From Micropruina glycogenica (lineage in GTDB: Bacteria > Actinomycetota > Actinomycetes > Propionibacteriales > Propionibacteriaceae): a DNA stretch of 64,000 nucleotides. The stretch covers positions 806,001-870,000 of the forward strand of contig NZ_LT985188.1 of NCBI RefSeq assembly GCF_900289045.1. Reading direction: 5' to 3'. This document shows positions 42,605-50,817 of this stretch, one piece after another. Within the stretch, counting starts at the first letter, position 1. Each line of letters begins with the position of its first letter. Under the pieces are notes generated by a model, which worked only from the letters and a program-made list of their open reading frames with translations, made no database searches and was not told where the DNA came from. Both the position numbers and the translations under genes were made by a program.

Positions 42605-43707
42605 TGGCCACATCGCGTCGCAGCTACAGCGAAGCGGAGAAGGAGCAGTTCGCGCAGCAGCGCAAGGAGAAGGTCGACGAGCTGCACAAGCAGTTGGCCG
42701 ACAACGTCACCCGGCTCAACGAGGGGGAGGCGTGGCAGAAGTGGTTGTCGATGGCCGCCAAGTTCCACCGCTACAGCTTCAACAACGTGCTGCTGATCGC
42801 CGTGCAGAGGCCGGACGCCACGCTGGTCGCCGGCTACCGGGCCTGGCAGTCGATGGGCCATCAGGTGCGCAAAGGAGAAACGTCGATCAAGGTGTTAGGG
42901 CCGGTGACCAGGCGGATGCCGGTGCTGGACTCTTCGACGGGGCAGCCGGTTCGGGATTCCTCCGGTGAGGTTCTGTATCGGCGGCAGATGATCGGCGTCA
43001 AACCGGTGGCGGTGTTCGACGCGTCCCAGGTCGACCCGCCGGTGCCGACGCCGCCGCAGCCGCAACTATTGACCGGGCAGGCACCGGAAGGGTTGTGGGA
43101 CGCCCTGGCCGGCATCGTGGTCGCGGAGGGCTACCGGGTGACGCGGGGCGACTGCCATGGCGCGAACGGGTTCACTGATTACGCCGGCCTCGAGGTGCGG
43201 GTCCGTGACGATGTGGACGACGCACAAGCGGTGAAAACGCTCGCCCACGAGGTGGGTCACGTGCTGCTACCGCCTTCCCCGGGGGAGTCGATGCTGTCCG
43301 GAACGTGCCGCGGGTTGGCCGAAGTGGAGGCCGAGTCGGTGGCCTACATGGTCACGCAGGCGCACGGTTTGGATTCGGCGCAGTACACGTTCAGTTATGT
43401 GGCCGGCTGGGCGCAGCAGGCGAGCACGGCGGAGATCTCCGTCGCCGACGTGGTCGCGCAGACGGGGGCGAGGGTGATCGGGGCGGTCGACACGATCCTG
43501 AGCCGGACCCTGAGCCAGTCCGACGCCGAAGTTGTCTTGGTCGACGAGCTGGCCGCCACGATCGGAGTGGGCTCGGCGGAACTCGACACTGCGACGGTAC
43601 CGGCAACGGTGTGGGAGGTGGTCACATCGGATCAACGCCTGGGTGCCACGGCGGACCGTCACCAGCCCGCCGGCCCGCCGGCGGCCCGAACCGCGCCCAG
43701 CCTCTGA
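42604..43707 (+). CDS. ardC: ArdC-like antirestriction protein (367 aa)
   Basis: N-terminal ssDNA-binding ArdC domain (about 20-140; WQKWLSMAAKFHRYSFNNVLLI, GYRAWQSMGHQVRKGETSI) followed by a zinc metallopeptidase with HEVGH (215-219) and the distal AEVEAESVAYMV helix. ArdC proteins protect incoming plasmid DNA from restriction in the recipient. The usual N-terminal domain and metalloprotease motif are both intact. A C-terminal tail of about 60 residues is Pro/Ala-rich. It lies among other lead-region genes. Confidence 0.8.
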   Translation: MATSRRSYSEAEKEQFAQQRKEKVDELHKQLADNVTRLNEGEAWQKWLSMAAKFHRYSFNNVLLIAVQRPDATLVAGYRAWQSMGHQVRKGETSIKVLGPVTRRMPVLDSSTGQPVRDSSGEVLYRRQMIGVKPVAVFDASQVDPPVPTPPQPQLLTGQAPEGLWDALAGIVVAEGYRVTRGDCHGANGFTDYAGLEVRVRDDVDDAQAVKTLAHEVGHVLLPPSPGESMLSGTCRGLAEVEAESVAYMVTQAHGLDSAQYTFSYVAGWAQQASTAEISVADVVAQTGARVIGAVDTILSRTLSQSDAEVVLVDELAATIGVGSAELDTATVPATVWEVVTSDQRLGATADRHQPAGPPAARTAPSL

Positions 43708-43723
43708 CGTTGCGAGGTGAGTC

Positions 43724-44161
43724 ATGGTGGCGCGGGTGAGGCGGGTGGCGCCGGCTGCTCAGCCGCCACTGCCGTTCGCCAGGGTGGGTGACCTGCCCCG
43801 GTTCTGGGACGGGCGGGCGGTGCTGTGGAAGGGGTGGCGCGACGACTGGGACCAACGCTTCGCGCCCCGGCCGGCGATGGAATGTGCAGCGTGCGGCTCG
43901 ACCACTAAGCCGGCCACTACTCTGGATAGGGTGGCGGAGTCGCCGCTGTACAGCCACGCCATGATGGAGGCCGACGACGCGGCCGCGGCGCGGCTGCCGC
44001 CGATCGCTCGGGACAGGTTCAAGCCGCGCGGCCGCAGTTTCTACCGGCTGATGGTGTTCCGCTGCCGCGACTGCGGCTACGACATGGTGCTGGACGACAC
44101 CGGCTCAGAATGGGAGCTGGACGACGACGACTACGGACCTGACGGGTCGTGGCCACGGTGA
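43724..44161 (+). CDS. Zinc-ribbon protein (145 aa)
   Basis: Two Cys pairs, C54-x2-C57 (ECAACG) and C114-x2-C117 (FRCRDCG), separated by 56 residues make one zinc ribbon with a long helical insertion. The C-terminus is very acidic (ELDDDDYGPDG). No family recognised; similar orphans occur on plasmids. Overlaps the nuclease gene by GTGA. Confidence 0.55.
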   Translation: MVARVRRVAPAAQPPLPFARVGDLPRFWDGRAVLWKGWRDDWDQRFAPRPAMECAACGSTTKPATTLDRVAESPLYSHAMMEADDAAAARLPPIARDRFKPRGRSFYRLMVFRCRDCGYDMVLDDTGSEWELDDDDYGPDGSWPR

Positions 44162-44679
44162 GAGCGGCCATTGCTGCTCTGGCCGGATGCCTGTTGGTGA
44201 CCGGCTGCCAGCTGACCTCGGGCCACCCCACCACCACCGCGGCGGCCGCGGTCGAGTTGCGTCGGCCGCGGGTGGTGGACGGCGACACCTTCGACGCGAC
44301 CGATGCTGACGGGCGGCGGGTTCGGGTGCGGCTGATCGGGGTTGATGCGCCGGAGATCCGGCACGGGGCGACACCAGCGCAGTGCGGCGCTGTCCAGGCC
44401 CAGCAGGAGTTGCGCCGGCTGCTGGCCACGGTGGCGTCGCTCCAGATGGTGCCGGATCCGAACTCGGTGGCGGTGGACCGCTACGGCCGGCGGCTCGGCT
44501 ACGTCCAGATCGAGGCCGGTGATGTGGCGCTGCTGCTGCTCAGGGCCGGTGTGGTGGAGGCGTGGGGGCCGCGGGGGGCTGCGGCGCCGACCCGCCTGTC
44601 TGACTATCGGGCGGCACAACAGGTCGCGCAGGACGCGGGTGCCGGATCGTGGCGCACCTGCGGCACCCTGGGCCGCTGA
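44158..44679 (+). CDS. Lipoprotein thermonuclease (SNase) (173 aa)
   Basis: The GTG at 44158 overlaps the previous stop and gives a lipoprotein signal ending LVTGC. The SNase domain has RVVDGDTFDA, VRLIGVDAPE and DRYGRRLGYV, preserving the catalytic Asp/Arg/Glu set. It would degrade nucleic acid at the outer face of the membrane, for example DNA at the mating junction or phage DNA. The gene ends the plus-strand run, facing minus-strand genes. Confidence 0.8.
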   Translation: MRAAIAALAGCLLVTGCQLTSGHPTTTAAAAVELRRPRVVDGDTFDATDADGRRVRVRLIGVDAPEIRHGATPAQCGAVQAQQELRRLLATVASLQMVPDPNSVAVDRYGRRLGYVQIEAGDVALLLLRAGVVEAWGPRGAAAPTRLSDYRAAQQVAQDAGAGSWRTCGTLGR

Positions 44680-44744
44680 ACGAATCCCGTTTTCGGCTAC
44701 CCCGCGAAGGTGGTCGTGACGTCCGCGGTGCTTGGGTCGTGCTT

Positions 44745-45551
44745 TCAGTCCAGGCCGTCGTGCTTGCGCAGGGAGGCGATGATTTGTTCGCCGTGGCGAT
44801 GCCGGGCAGGTCCGTATTCGTTGCGGGTCAGGGTGGCCCTGTACCGGATTTCCCGGCCCCCGATTGGCTTGCACCATCATGTGGCCTTGGCTGCTGGGGC
44901 GGTGATGTCGTAGCCGCCTAGCGGGGAGTAGCCGGGGACGGCGCGGGTGCCTTTTGGGTTGCGTTCGGTGAGGATGGGTGCGCCGTCGATGAGCCAGTGC
45001 GGCGGGTAGTGTGCCTGGACCCATTCGGCGATCTTCTTGGTGCCGTGGGGTCCGTGCCGGGTGACGCGGATCTTGTTGGGCATGACGGGCAGGCTGCGCC
45101 AGCCGGGCATGGCGTGGTCGTGCCAGGCTTCGACGGCGGCGCTTTCGTCGGGGTCGATGTGGTGCCAGCGGCAGCTGGTGCAGATGGCTTGGCTCATCGT
45201 GGAGCCGGGCAGCGGTTGCTGGGTGTGGTCGTGGTTGGCCTGGTCCCGGCCGGGTGAGGCGGTGCCGTACAGGTGGAGGTCGCAGCGGCCGTCGGCGTGG
45301 TAAAGGTGCAGTTGGTGGTGTTCCAACAGCAGCGGTTTGCTGGCGATCGCGGGGTGCCACATGTGGCTGAACGGGTAGCTGCCGAAGTTGCCGTATTGGG
45401 CGTTCCAGCGGGCCAGGGCGGCGTCGAGTTCGGCCGGGGTGTAGAAGTCGGTGGTGTAGCGAAGCGGGCAGCGGCCTTCCCAGGGGGTGGCGGCGACGGC
45501 TTCGCGGGCGAGCTGCTCGGTGTCGAACAGCATGTCCTGGCTGGCGGTCAT
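44745..45551 (-). pseudogene. Plasmid orphan interrupted by an in-frame TGA (224 + 43 codons)
   Basis: The main frame (44877-45551) gives 224 aa with ICTSCRWHHIDPDESAAVEAWHDHAMPGW, typical of a plasmid family I tentatively equate with DUF6349. After its TGA at 44877-44879 the same frame continues, with native codon use, for 43 codons (WCKPIGGREIRYRATLTRNE ... LRKHDGLD) to a second stop at 44745. The tail looks like real protein, so the TGA may be a nonsense mutation (a CGA to TGA change is enough) or a leaky stop. Start shares a base with the upstream gene's stop. Confidence 0.6.
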
Positions 45552-46204
45552 CAGACGGCCTTGGGTAGCGGCTGTTGGCGGCAGGTGAAGATCGCGACAC
45601 AGCTGTAGCGGTGCGGGCTGGTGAGGCTGTTGGGATCGGGCAGGAACTGGGCCAGCACGTCATCAACGCTGCTCTTGGCGGGTCCGCCGACCCAGGACAG
45701 CACCAGGTGGCTGCGGGCGGCGCCGTGCCCGCGGGTCAAGCGGAACCGGGTGTGCGGGAAGGCGTGGTGCAGGGTGGCGAGGATGGTTTCGCTGGTGCGT
45801 TCCACGCTGAGTGGGTGCGCGGCGGGTGGGCGTTCGACCCAGCCGGGGATCTCGAAGCCGAGCAGTTCGCACAGGGTGCGGGTCTGGTCGGGGTGGTGGA
45901 TCAGGTCGGTGAGGATGGCGTAGGTCTCCACGGCGAAGTCCTCGCGGCTGAGGTGGTCCAGGCCGGTGCGGTTGGTGCGCAGACAGTCCTCGACCAGGCA
46001 GATGGTGGCGGTGTCGAGATGGTCGGGGTAGCCGGCGTCGGTGATCGCTGTGGCGATGACGTCACGGTAGGCGCTCAGCGGGGTGGATCTGGGGGCTGGG
46101 CCTCCGGACGGGGTGGGAACGTGGCGGTCGCACTGGTAAACGTCGCCCACCACGGTGAGTGGGCGGTCCTCGCGGCCACAGGTGTCGCAGTACTGCTCAG
46201 ACAT
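45551..46204 (-). CDS. Zinc-binding plasmid protein with LPD29-like end (217 aa)
   Basis: N-terminus YCDTCGRED ... VYQCDRH forms a CxxC...C..H zinc site. The middle is helical. The last 70 residues (TRFRLTRGHGAARSHLVLSWVGGPAKSSVDDVLAQF) resemble the large-polyvalent-protein-associated domain 29, found in plasmid and phage proteins. Function unknown. Coupled to the following gene by a TGATG overlap. Confidence 0.55.
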   Translation of the reverse strand: MSEQYCDTCGREDRPLTVVGDVYQCDRHVPTPSGGPAPRSTPLSAYRDVIATAITDAGYPDHLDTATICLVEDCLRTNRTGLDHLSREDFAVETYAILTDLIHHPDQTRTLCELLGFEIPGWVERPPAAHPLSVERTSETILATLHHAFPHTRFRLTRGHGAARSHLVLSWVGGPAKSSVDDVLAQFLPDPNSLTSPHRYSCVAIFTCRQQPLPKAV

Positions 46205-46250
46205 GGTTAGTCACCTTTCACGGGGGTTTGGTCGCCGTCAGCGAAGGGGC

Positions 46251-46385
46251 TCAGGCGGGGTAGGTGTTGTAGGGGTCGAAGTAGTGCTCGAACAGTCCGC
46301 ATGGTCCGCGCAGCACCAGGTGCTCCTCGGTGCGGCCCTGGTGGGCGGTGACTGTGAACGGTTCGCTCAGTTCGCCTTCGAACAT
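46251..46385 (-). CDS. Small protein of 44 aa
   Basis: Short frame with strongly native third-position G/C, overlapping the end of the preceding gene by 19 bases. The product begins MFEGELSEPFTVTAHQGR and ends in an aromatic/acidic tail (FEHYFDPYNTYPA). No ribosome binding site of note; translational coupling is likely. Not recognised. Confidence 0.45.
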   Translation of the reverse strand: MFEGELSEPFTVTAHQGRTEEHLVLRGPCGLFEHYFDPYNTYPA

Positions 46386-46720
46386 GAGCCGGATCTGTTG
46401 ACCGGGTAGGGGCGGGACGGCAGCGGCGCGGGCCAGGTCTCCTGCGCCGCCTGGTGGGCGCGGTGGTGAGCGAGAGTGGCGAGGATCCGGTCGCGTTCGT
46501 CGCGGTTTTGCAGTCGGCGGCGTTCGGTGAGACCGACCACCCAGTCGGGGTTGATCGCGGACACGATCGCGGCCCAGGCATGTTCCCGGTCCCAGGTGTC
46601 CATCGCGGCACCGTGGGCGTTGATCCAGGCGTCGGCGAAGTCCCACAGATCGTCACGCTCAGTTGGCAGATCGGCCAGGTGTACGCCGGCGACCACGACG
46701 GGGTTCGCCTCGCCGGTCAT
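46367..46720 (-). CDS. Hypothetical plasmid protein (117 aa)
   Basis: The frame is open far upstream, but the ATG at 46720 overlaps the stop of the preceding gene (ATGA) and is used. Contains DLWDFADAWINAHGAAMDTWDREHAWAAIV, an acidic helical region, and an Arg-rich following segment. Not recognised. Confidence 0.55.
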   Translation of the reverse strand: MTGEANPVVVAGVHLADLPTERDDLWDFADAWINAHGAAMDTWDREHAWAAIVSAINPDWVVGLTERRRLQNRDERDRILATLAHHRAHQAAQETWPAPLPSRPYPVNRSGSCSKAN

Positions 46721-47019
46721 GATGCCCGCACCTCGGGCTCGCCGTAGCTGGCGGGGGTGATGGCGAACACCCACACGCTGATGCGTGCGCCGGCGTCGCG
46801 GAAGCCGCGCATCTTGGGGCAGCCGACCTGAACGATCCGGGACCTGCGCCTCATCTCGGTCTCGGCGAAGGTGCCCTCCAGTGCGGCTGCGTAGGGGTCG
46901 AAGCGACGGCGGTCGCGCACGTCCATGCCGTAGCTGAACGTCGGGCCCTGCACGGTGCAGGTGCCGATGGGGTCGTCGGGTTCCTCGAGTAGGTGGACGG
47001 TGACGGTGATGGTGCTCAT
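46717..47019 (-). CDS. Hypothetical protein (100 aa), first of a minus-strand operon
   Basis: Beta-rich N-terminus (MSTITVTVHLLEEPDDPIGT), then DVRDRRRFDPYAAALEGTF. A ribosome binding site (AAGGAGCACC, minus strand) precedes the ATG. It is the first gene downstream of the symmetric promoter at 47050-47081 on the minus side. Not recognised. Confidence 0.6.
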   Translation of the reverse strand: MSTITVTVHLLEEPDDPIGTCTVQGPTFSYGMDVRDRRRFDPYAAALEGTFAETEMRRRSRIVQVGCPKMRGFRDAGARISVWVFAITPASYGEPEVRAS

Positions 47020-47049
47020 TTGGGGTGCTCCTTCCTTGCAACCTCTCCC

Positions 47050-47081
47050 TTGATCGTACTACGCAGACGTAGTAGGATCAA
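47050..47081. promoter_or_regulatory. Symmetric divergent promoter within a 32-base palindrome
   Basis: Two 14-base arms around CAGA, matching at 13 of 14 pairs. On the plus strand TTGATC (47050-47055), a 17-base spacer and TAGGAT (47073-47078) form a good sigma-70 type promoter. On the minus strand the mirror image gives TTGATC, 17 bases, TACGAT. Each -35 box overlaps the other's -10 box. The core TACTACG-CAGA-CGTAGTA also looks like an operator. Confidence 0.7.
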
Positions 47082-47138
47082 CAGTGTTGGGAGGTTGAGA
47101 ACGGCTCGATCTCCGTTGAGCGGGAGAGGGACTGGGCG

Positions 47139-47459
47139 ATGAGGATCACGATGGGGGCCGATCGGGGCACGGTGACGAGCATTGAGCTGGGGCCGGCTGC
47201 GGAGCCGACCAACCCTGCTGTCGGTGTGGGCTACTTCGATGCAGGGGAGCTGGCCGGGTACGGCGGCAACCTGTACCTGTTCGCCGACGGGGTGGAGATC
47301 GGCTCGCTGTTCTTCCATACCGTGGATGGCCGACTGCGGGTGGCGTTGGGCCAGTTCGACCCGCAAGGGGGGTGGGTGGAGCGAAACCCGGTGGGTGTGG
47401 TGACCGATCTGCCCGGTGGCGCTGAGATGCTGGCCGGCCTGGCGCCGGTGGGGGACTGA
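47139..47459 (+). CDS. Hypothetical protein (106 aa)
   Basis: First plus-strand gene after the symmetric promoter. Beta-rich throughout (YFDAGELAGYGGNLYLFADGVEIG ... DGRLRVALGQFDPQGGWV), probably a small barrel or sandwich. No signal peptide. Not recognised. Followed 3 bases later by the Rossmann-type gene. Confidence 0.55.
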   Translation: MRITMGADRGTVTSIELGPAAEPTNPAVGVGYFDAGELAGYGGNLYLFADGVEIGSLFFHTVDGRLRVALGQFDPQGGWVERNPVGVVTDLPGGAEMLAGLAPVGD

Positions 47460-47462
47460 GCG

Positions 47463-48062
47463 ATGGGTGCGGCGTTGCGGGTGGCGGTGGTGGGTCGACG
47501 GTCGGCCGACACCGGAGCTGCCGTCGCCTTGGCCGAGCTGGTGGGTGCCGAGTTGTGCCGGGCCGGCCACACCGTGCTGGTGTCGTTCGGGTACGGGGTC
47601 GCGGCCGCGGCGCTGCGGGCAGCGGCCGATCAGTCGGCGTGCGGGTACGGCCCGCCACCGGCGGCGTTCGCCGCCCACCACAACGGCCGCGTCCTGGTCG
47701 GCGGGCTGCTGCGGGAGATGGATGAGCACTTGGCCCGTTGGCACGGCGCCGGGCAGATCCGCTGGCACTACACCGAGCCCGGCTACCGCCCGCCCGAGTT
47801 CCGGTCCGTGCTGGCTGCTCACTGCGACGCGATGGTGATCATCGACGGCCTGGTGCGGGGCGGGGCGGCGATCGAGGCGGCGCATGCGGCCGCTTTGGGG
47901 CGTCTCGTGTTCGTGCCGGCCGGCGTGCCCGGTGACGACGTCGCCGGCCACACACTGCCAGCGCGGCTGCTCGCCGACGCAGCGGCCCGCCCGTTCCTGA
48001 ACCCGGCAGGGCTGTGTGCCGAGCTGGCTGCACTGCCCACAGTGGTGGGGGAGGGGGCGTGA
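47463..48062 (+). CDS. SLOG/LOG-like Rossmann protein (199 aa)
   Basis: Begins LRVAVVGRRSADTGAAVALAELVGAELCRAGHTVLVS, then GYGV, and later CDAMVIIDGLVRGGAAIEAAHAAALGRLVFVPAG: the layout of nucleotide-binding SLOG/nucleoside-deoxyribosyltransferase-like domains, which often occur in defence and plasmid loci. Catalytic residues cannot be assigned. Its stop overlaps the C5 methyltransferase start (TGATG), so the two are probably made together. Confidence 0.45.
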   Translation: MGAALRVAVVGRRSADTGAAVALAELVGAELCRAGHTVLVSFGYGVAAAALRAAADQSACGYGPPPAAFAAHHNGRVLVGGLLREMDEHLARWHGAGQIRWHYTEPGYRPPEFRSVLAAHCDAMVIIDGLVRGGAAIEAAHAAALGRLVFVPAGVPGDDVAGHTLPARLLADAAARPFLNPAGLCAELAALPTVVGEGA

Positions 48063-49603
48063 TGCGCGGCTGTGACATCACCATGAACGATTACTTCTGC
48101 GGCGGTGGGGGCTCCTCCACCGGTGCTTTGCAGACCGGTCTGGTGCGGGTGCAGACCGCGGCGAACCATTGGGACAAGGCCATCGAGACCCACGCCAGCA
48201 ACCATGCCGCGACCCGGCATGTGTTGTGTGACCTGTCGAGCTTCAACCCGCGCCGCATCCCGGCCGCCACCATCGGCTGGTTCTCACCCGAATGCACCCA
48301 TCATTCCTCGGCGCGCGGCAAGAAACGGCAGGAGCAGTTCGGCCCGGACCTGTTCGGTGAGACGTTGCCGAGTGAGGCGGCGGAACGGTCCCGGGCGACC
48401 ATGTGGGACGTGCCCCGGTTCACCGAGGCGCACCGCTATCAGGCGGTCATCGTGGAGAACGTTTTCGAGGTGCTGCAGTGGGTGATGTTCGACGCCTGGC
48501 TGCTGGCGATGACCTCGATGGGCTACCGGTATCGGATCGTCAGCCTGAACGCCATGCACGCCTGGGCGCAGGGGCCGGCGGTCGGGCAGTCGCGGGATCG
48601 TGTGTTCATCGTGTTCTGGAAGGCCGGCAACCGGGCACCCGACCTGGACGACATGCTGGCACCGCCGGCCTGGTGCGAGCGGTGCGGGCAGATGGTGGCC
48701 GGCGAGCAGGCGTGGAAGCCGGGCCGGAGCGCTGGCCGCTACCGTGCCCAGTACCTGTACCAGTGCCGGGTCTGCCACGACGTGGTGGAGCCGGTGGTGC
48801 TGCCCGCCTCAAGCTTCCTTGACCTGACCAACACCGGCACCCTGATCGGGGACCGGACCCGGCCGCTCAAGCCGCGCACCATGGAACGGATCAGGGCCGG
48901 CATCGAGAAGTACTGGGGGCCGCTGGCGGTGCCGCTGGAGGGCCGCGACGGGCTGAACGCACGCAGCATCACCGAGCCGCTGCGGACCATGACCACCCGC
49001 AACGAAACCGGGCTGGCGACCCCGCCGTTCATCGCCGAGCTACGCGGCACCTCCACCACCCGGCCGGCCAGCGACCCGCTGTCAACGATTACCGCCGGCG
49101 GCTTCCACCACGCCCTGGTGACGGCCTACTACGGCAAGGGAGACACCCGCCCGGTCAGTGATCCGATCGGCACCGTCACCACCCATGAACGACATGCGTT
49201 GCTGGTGCCCGCCGGCGGCACCTGGAACGACACCGCCCAATCGGTCGACGAACCGATCCGCACCGTCACCACCCGCGACACCACGGCGCTTTTGATGCGC
49301 AACCACACCCCGCGCGGCCAGCTCGCCCAGATGGTCACCCCGGCGGCCACCGAGCCGATCCGCACCATCACCGCGTCCATCCCGCACAGCGTGCTGGCCG
49401 CCGAGCAGCCCACCATCGACCTCGACCAGGTGTACTTCAGGATGGTCGAACCCGCCGAATCGAAGCTGGCTCAAGGCTTCCCCGGCAACTACGTCATGGT
49501 CGGCACCCGCCGCGAGCAACAGATCCTCGCCGGCAACGCTGTCCCCCCACCATGCGGCCGCGACCTGGTCGCCGCCGTCGCAGCCAGCCTCCAAGCAGCC
49601 TGA
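48062..49603 (+). CDS. C5-cytosine DNA methyltransferase with repeat domain (513 aa)
   Basis: Motif I YFCGGGGSSTGAL (11-23), motif IV with the nucleophile in SPEC (C78) instead of PPC, motif VI VENV, motif VIII QSRDRVFIV, motifs IX/X ESKLAQGFP and GNAVPPPCGR. Residues 205-239 hold two CxxC pairs (zinc site). Residues 300-440, in the target-recognition position, contain five units with TEPLRTMT, SDPLSTIT, SDPIGTVT, DEPIRTVT and TEPIRTIT spaced 29-34 residues apart. Phage-type C5 methyltransferases share SPEC. Probably an orphan protective enzyme. The frame is open further upstream, but ATG 48062 overlaps the previous stop. Confidence 0.85.
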   Translation: MRGCDITMNDYFCGGGGSSTGALQTGLVRVQTAANHWDKAIETHASNHAATRHVLCDLSSFNPRRIPAATIGWFSPECTHHSSARGKKRQEQFGPDLFGETLPSEAAERSRATMWDVPRFTEAHRYQAVIVENVFEVLQWVMFDAWLLAMTSMGYRYRIVSLNAMHAWAQGPAVGQSRDRVFIVFWKAGNRAPDLDDMLAPPAWCERCGQMVAGEQAWKPGRSAGRYRAQYLYQCRVCHDVVEPVVLPASSFLDLTNTGTLIGDRTRPLKPRTMERIRAGIEKYWGPLAVPLEGRDGLNARSITEPLRTMTTRNETGLATPPFIAELRGTSTTRPASDPLSTITAGGFHHALVTAYYGKGDTRPVSDPIGTVTTHERHALLVPAGGTWNDTAQSVDEPIRTVTTRDTTALLMRNHTPRGQLAQMVTPAATEPIRTITASIPHSVLAAEQPTIDLDQVYFRMVEPAESKLAQGFPGNYVMVGTRREQQILAGNAVPPPCGRDLVAAVAASLQAA

Positions 49604-49624
49604 ACCGGGAAGGGATCACACCCA

Positions 49625-50446
49625 ATGATCAACTTCGACCAACTCTCCAGCGTCCTGTTCACACTGCTGGCCCTCACCATGCTGGTCCTCGGCTTGTGCC
49701 GGTTCGCGACCGGCCGCAGCGCCATCGGCTTCTTCCTGGTCGCCGCCGCAGCGTTCCTGATCCCCAGGTTCGTCGGTTCCGTCGCCGACGTCTTCCCACG
49801 ACAGACGACGACCGCCCCCGTCACCTTCGACAACCTCTCCGGCTGGTGGTGGGTGGCGATATTGCCGGTGTTGGCGATGGTGGTGGTGCCAGTGCTGGTG
49901 ACCCACTGGCCCGATCGCAGCCATCCCTCGCCGCAACCGCCGGCCTGCCTGCATCGGGCGAGGTGGTACCTGGCCGGTGACGGGCCGGTGGGCTGGCTCA
50001 CCCACCCCCAGTTCTTCCGCGACGCGCAGACGAACCGGTGGGTGCTGAAGGTGAATGCGGAGGTGGCAGGCAGCGCCGAGACCGAACGGCTGTGCGAGCA
50101 GATCGTGGCGGCATGGCACAGCTCTCGTCGAGACGACATCGATCCCGCGTTGGTCGACGGCGACCCGACCCGGCTGGCGATGCTGCAGCAGGCGCTGGAA
50201 CTGCTCCACCCGCCCGCGACCGCCACGCAACGGGCCGTTGCGGCGCGTCTGATCCTCACCGCCGACCCGCAAGGCATGCCCGCTGCGCTCACAACCAGGC
50301 TGACGCGATGGGTGTGGGCAGCGCCTGGTGCCATCTGGCCCACGCTGGCCGACAACATCCCGGGGACCGTCACCGAAGGGGGCCCGCCGGAGGCTTGCCA
50401 CTACGAGACGTATCCCCCGCAAGGCGCCGATCGGGACCGGTGGTGA
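49625..50446 (+). CDS. Membrane protein with soluble C-terminal domain (273 aa)
   Basis: Three N-terminal hydrophobic segments (about 8-28, 33-52, 73-92) followed by a cytoplasmic or extracellular region with THPQFFRDAQTNRWVLKVNAEV and a helical end. Not recognised. Possibly an entry-exclusion or lead-region membrane protein, but nothing in the sequence proves it. Confidence 0.5.
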   Translation: MINFDQLSSVLFTLLALTMLVLGLCRFATGRSAIGFFLVAAAAFLIPRFVGSVADVFPRQTTTAPVTFDNLSGWWWVAILPVLAMVVVPVLVTHWPDRSHPSPQPPACLHRARWYLAGDGPVGWLTHPQFFRDAQTNRWVLKVNAEVAGSAETERLCEQIVAAWHSSRRDDIDPALVDGDPTRLAMLQQALELLHPPATATQRAVAARLILTADPQGMPAALTTRLTRWVWAAPGAIWPTLADNIPGTVTEGGPPEACHYETYPPQGADRDRW

Positions 50447-50550
50447 GCGGCATCCGCAGCATGATTGTGGTGTTGGGTCGTGGGCGGCCGCGCAGCGGTG
50501 GGGGGACAAAGAGGCGACTTCAGCGAACCGGTCACTCTAGGCTCACCGGC

Positions 50551-50817
50551 ATGCACAGTGAACAGCGTCCCCCCGGTGCGGAATGGCGGTACAAGGAGAT
50601 CGCCGACCAGCTCGGCGTCACCGAAGGCACCCTGCGTAACTACCGTGCCCGGGGCCAGATGCCTGAACCGGACGGCCAGGACCGCTACGGGCCATGGTGG
50701 CATCCGGCGACCATCACCAGCTGGGCAGCGAACCGTCCCGGACCCGGCAACCGCAGCGGCCGCCGAGGCCACCGACCCCGCAACGCCGGAGCCGAATCGA
50801 GCACCCATGACCTATGA
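50551..50817 (+). CDS. Small HTH DNA-binding protein (88 aa)
   Basis: Helix-turn-helix of the MerR/excisionase type: EWRYKEIADQLGVTEGTLRN followed by YRARGQMPEPDGQDRYGPWW. A TAGGCT -10-like box at 50538 lies 8 bases before the ATG, so the transcript may be leaderless. The frame is open upstream. The basic C-terminal tail is disordered. A candidate ligand of the element's palindromes, as is the HTH protein at 4602; this is speculation. Confidence 0.6.
   Translation: MHSEQRPPGAEWRYKEIADQLGVTEGTLRNYRARGQMPEPDGQDRYGPWWHPATITSWAANRPGPGNRSGRRGHRPRNAGAESSTHDL

Noticed and set aside
44710-44921. Plus-strand frames after the lipoprotein nuclease gene
   Set aside because: They lie opposite the in-frame continuation of the minus-strand gene, which has better codon use.
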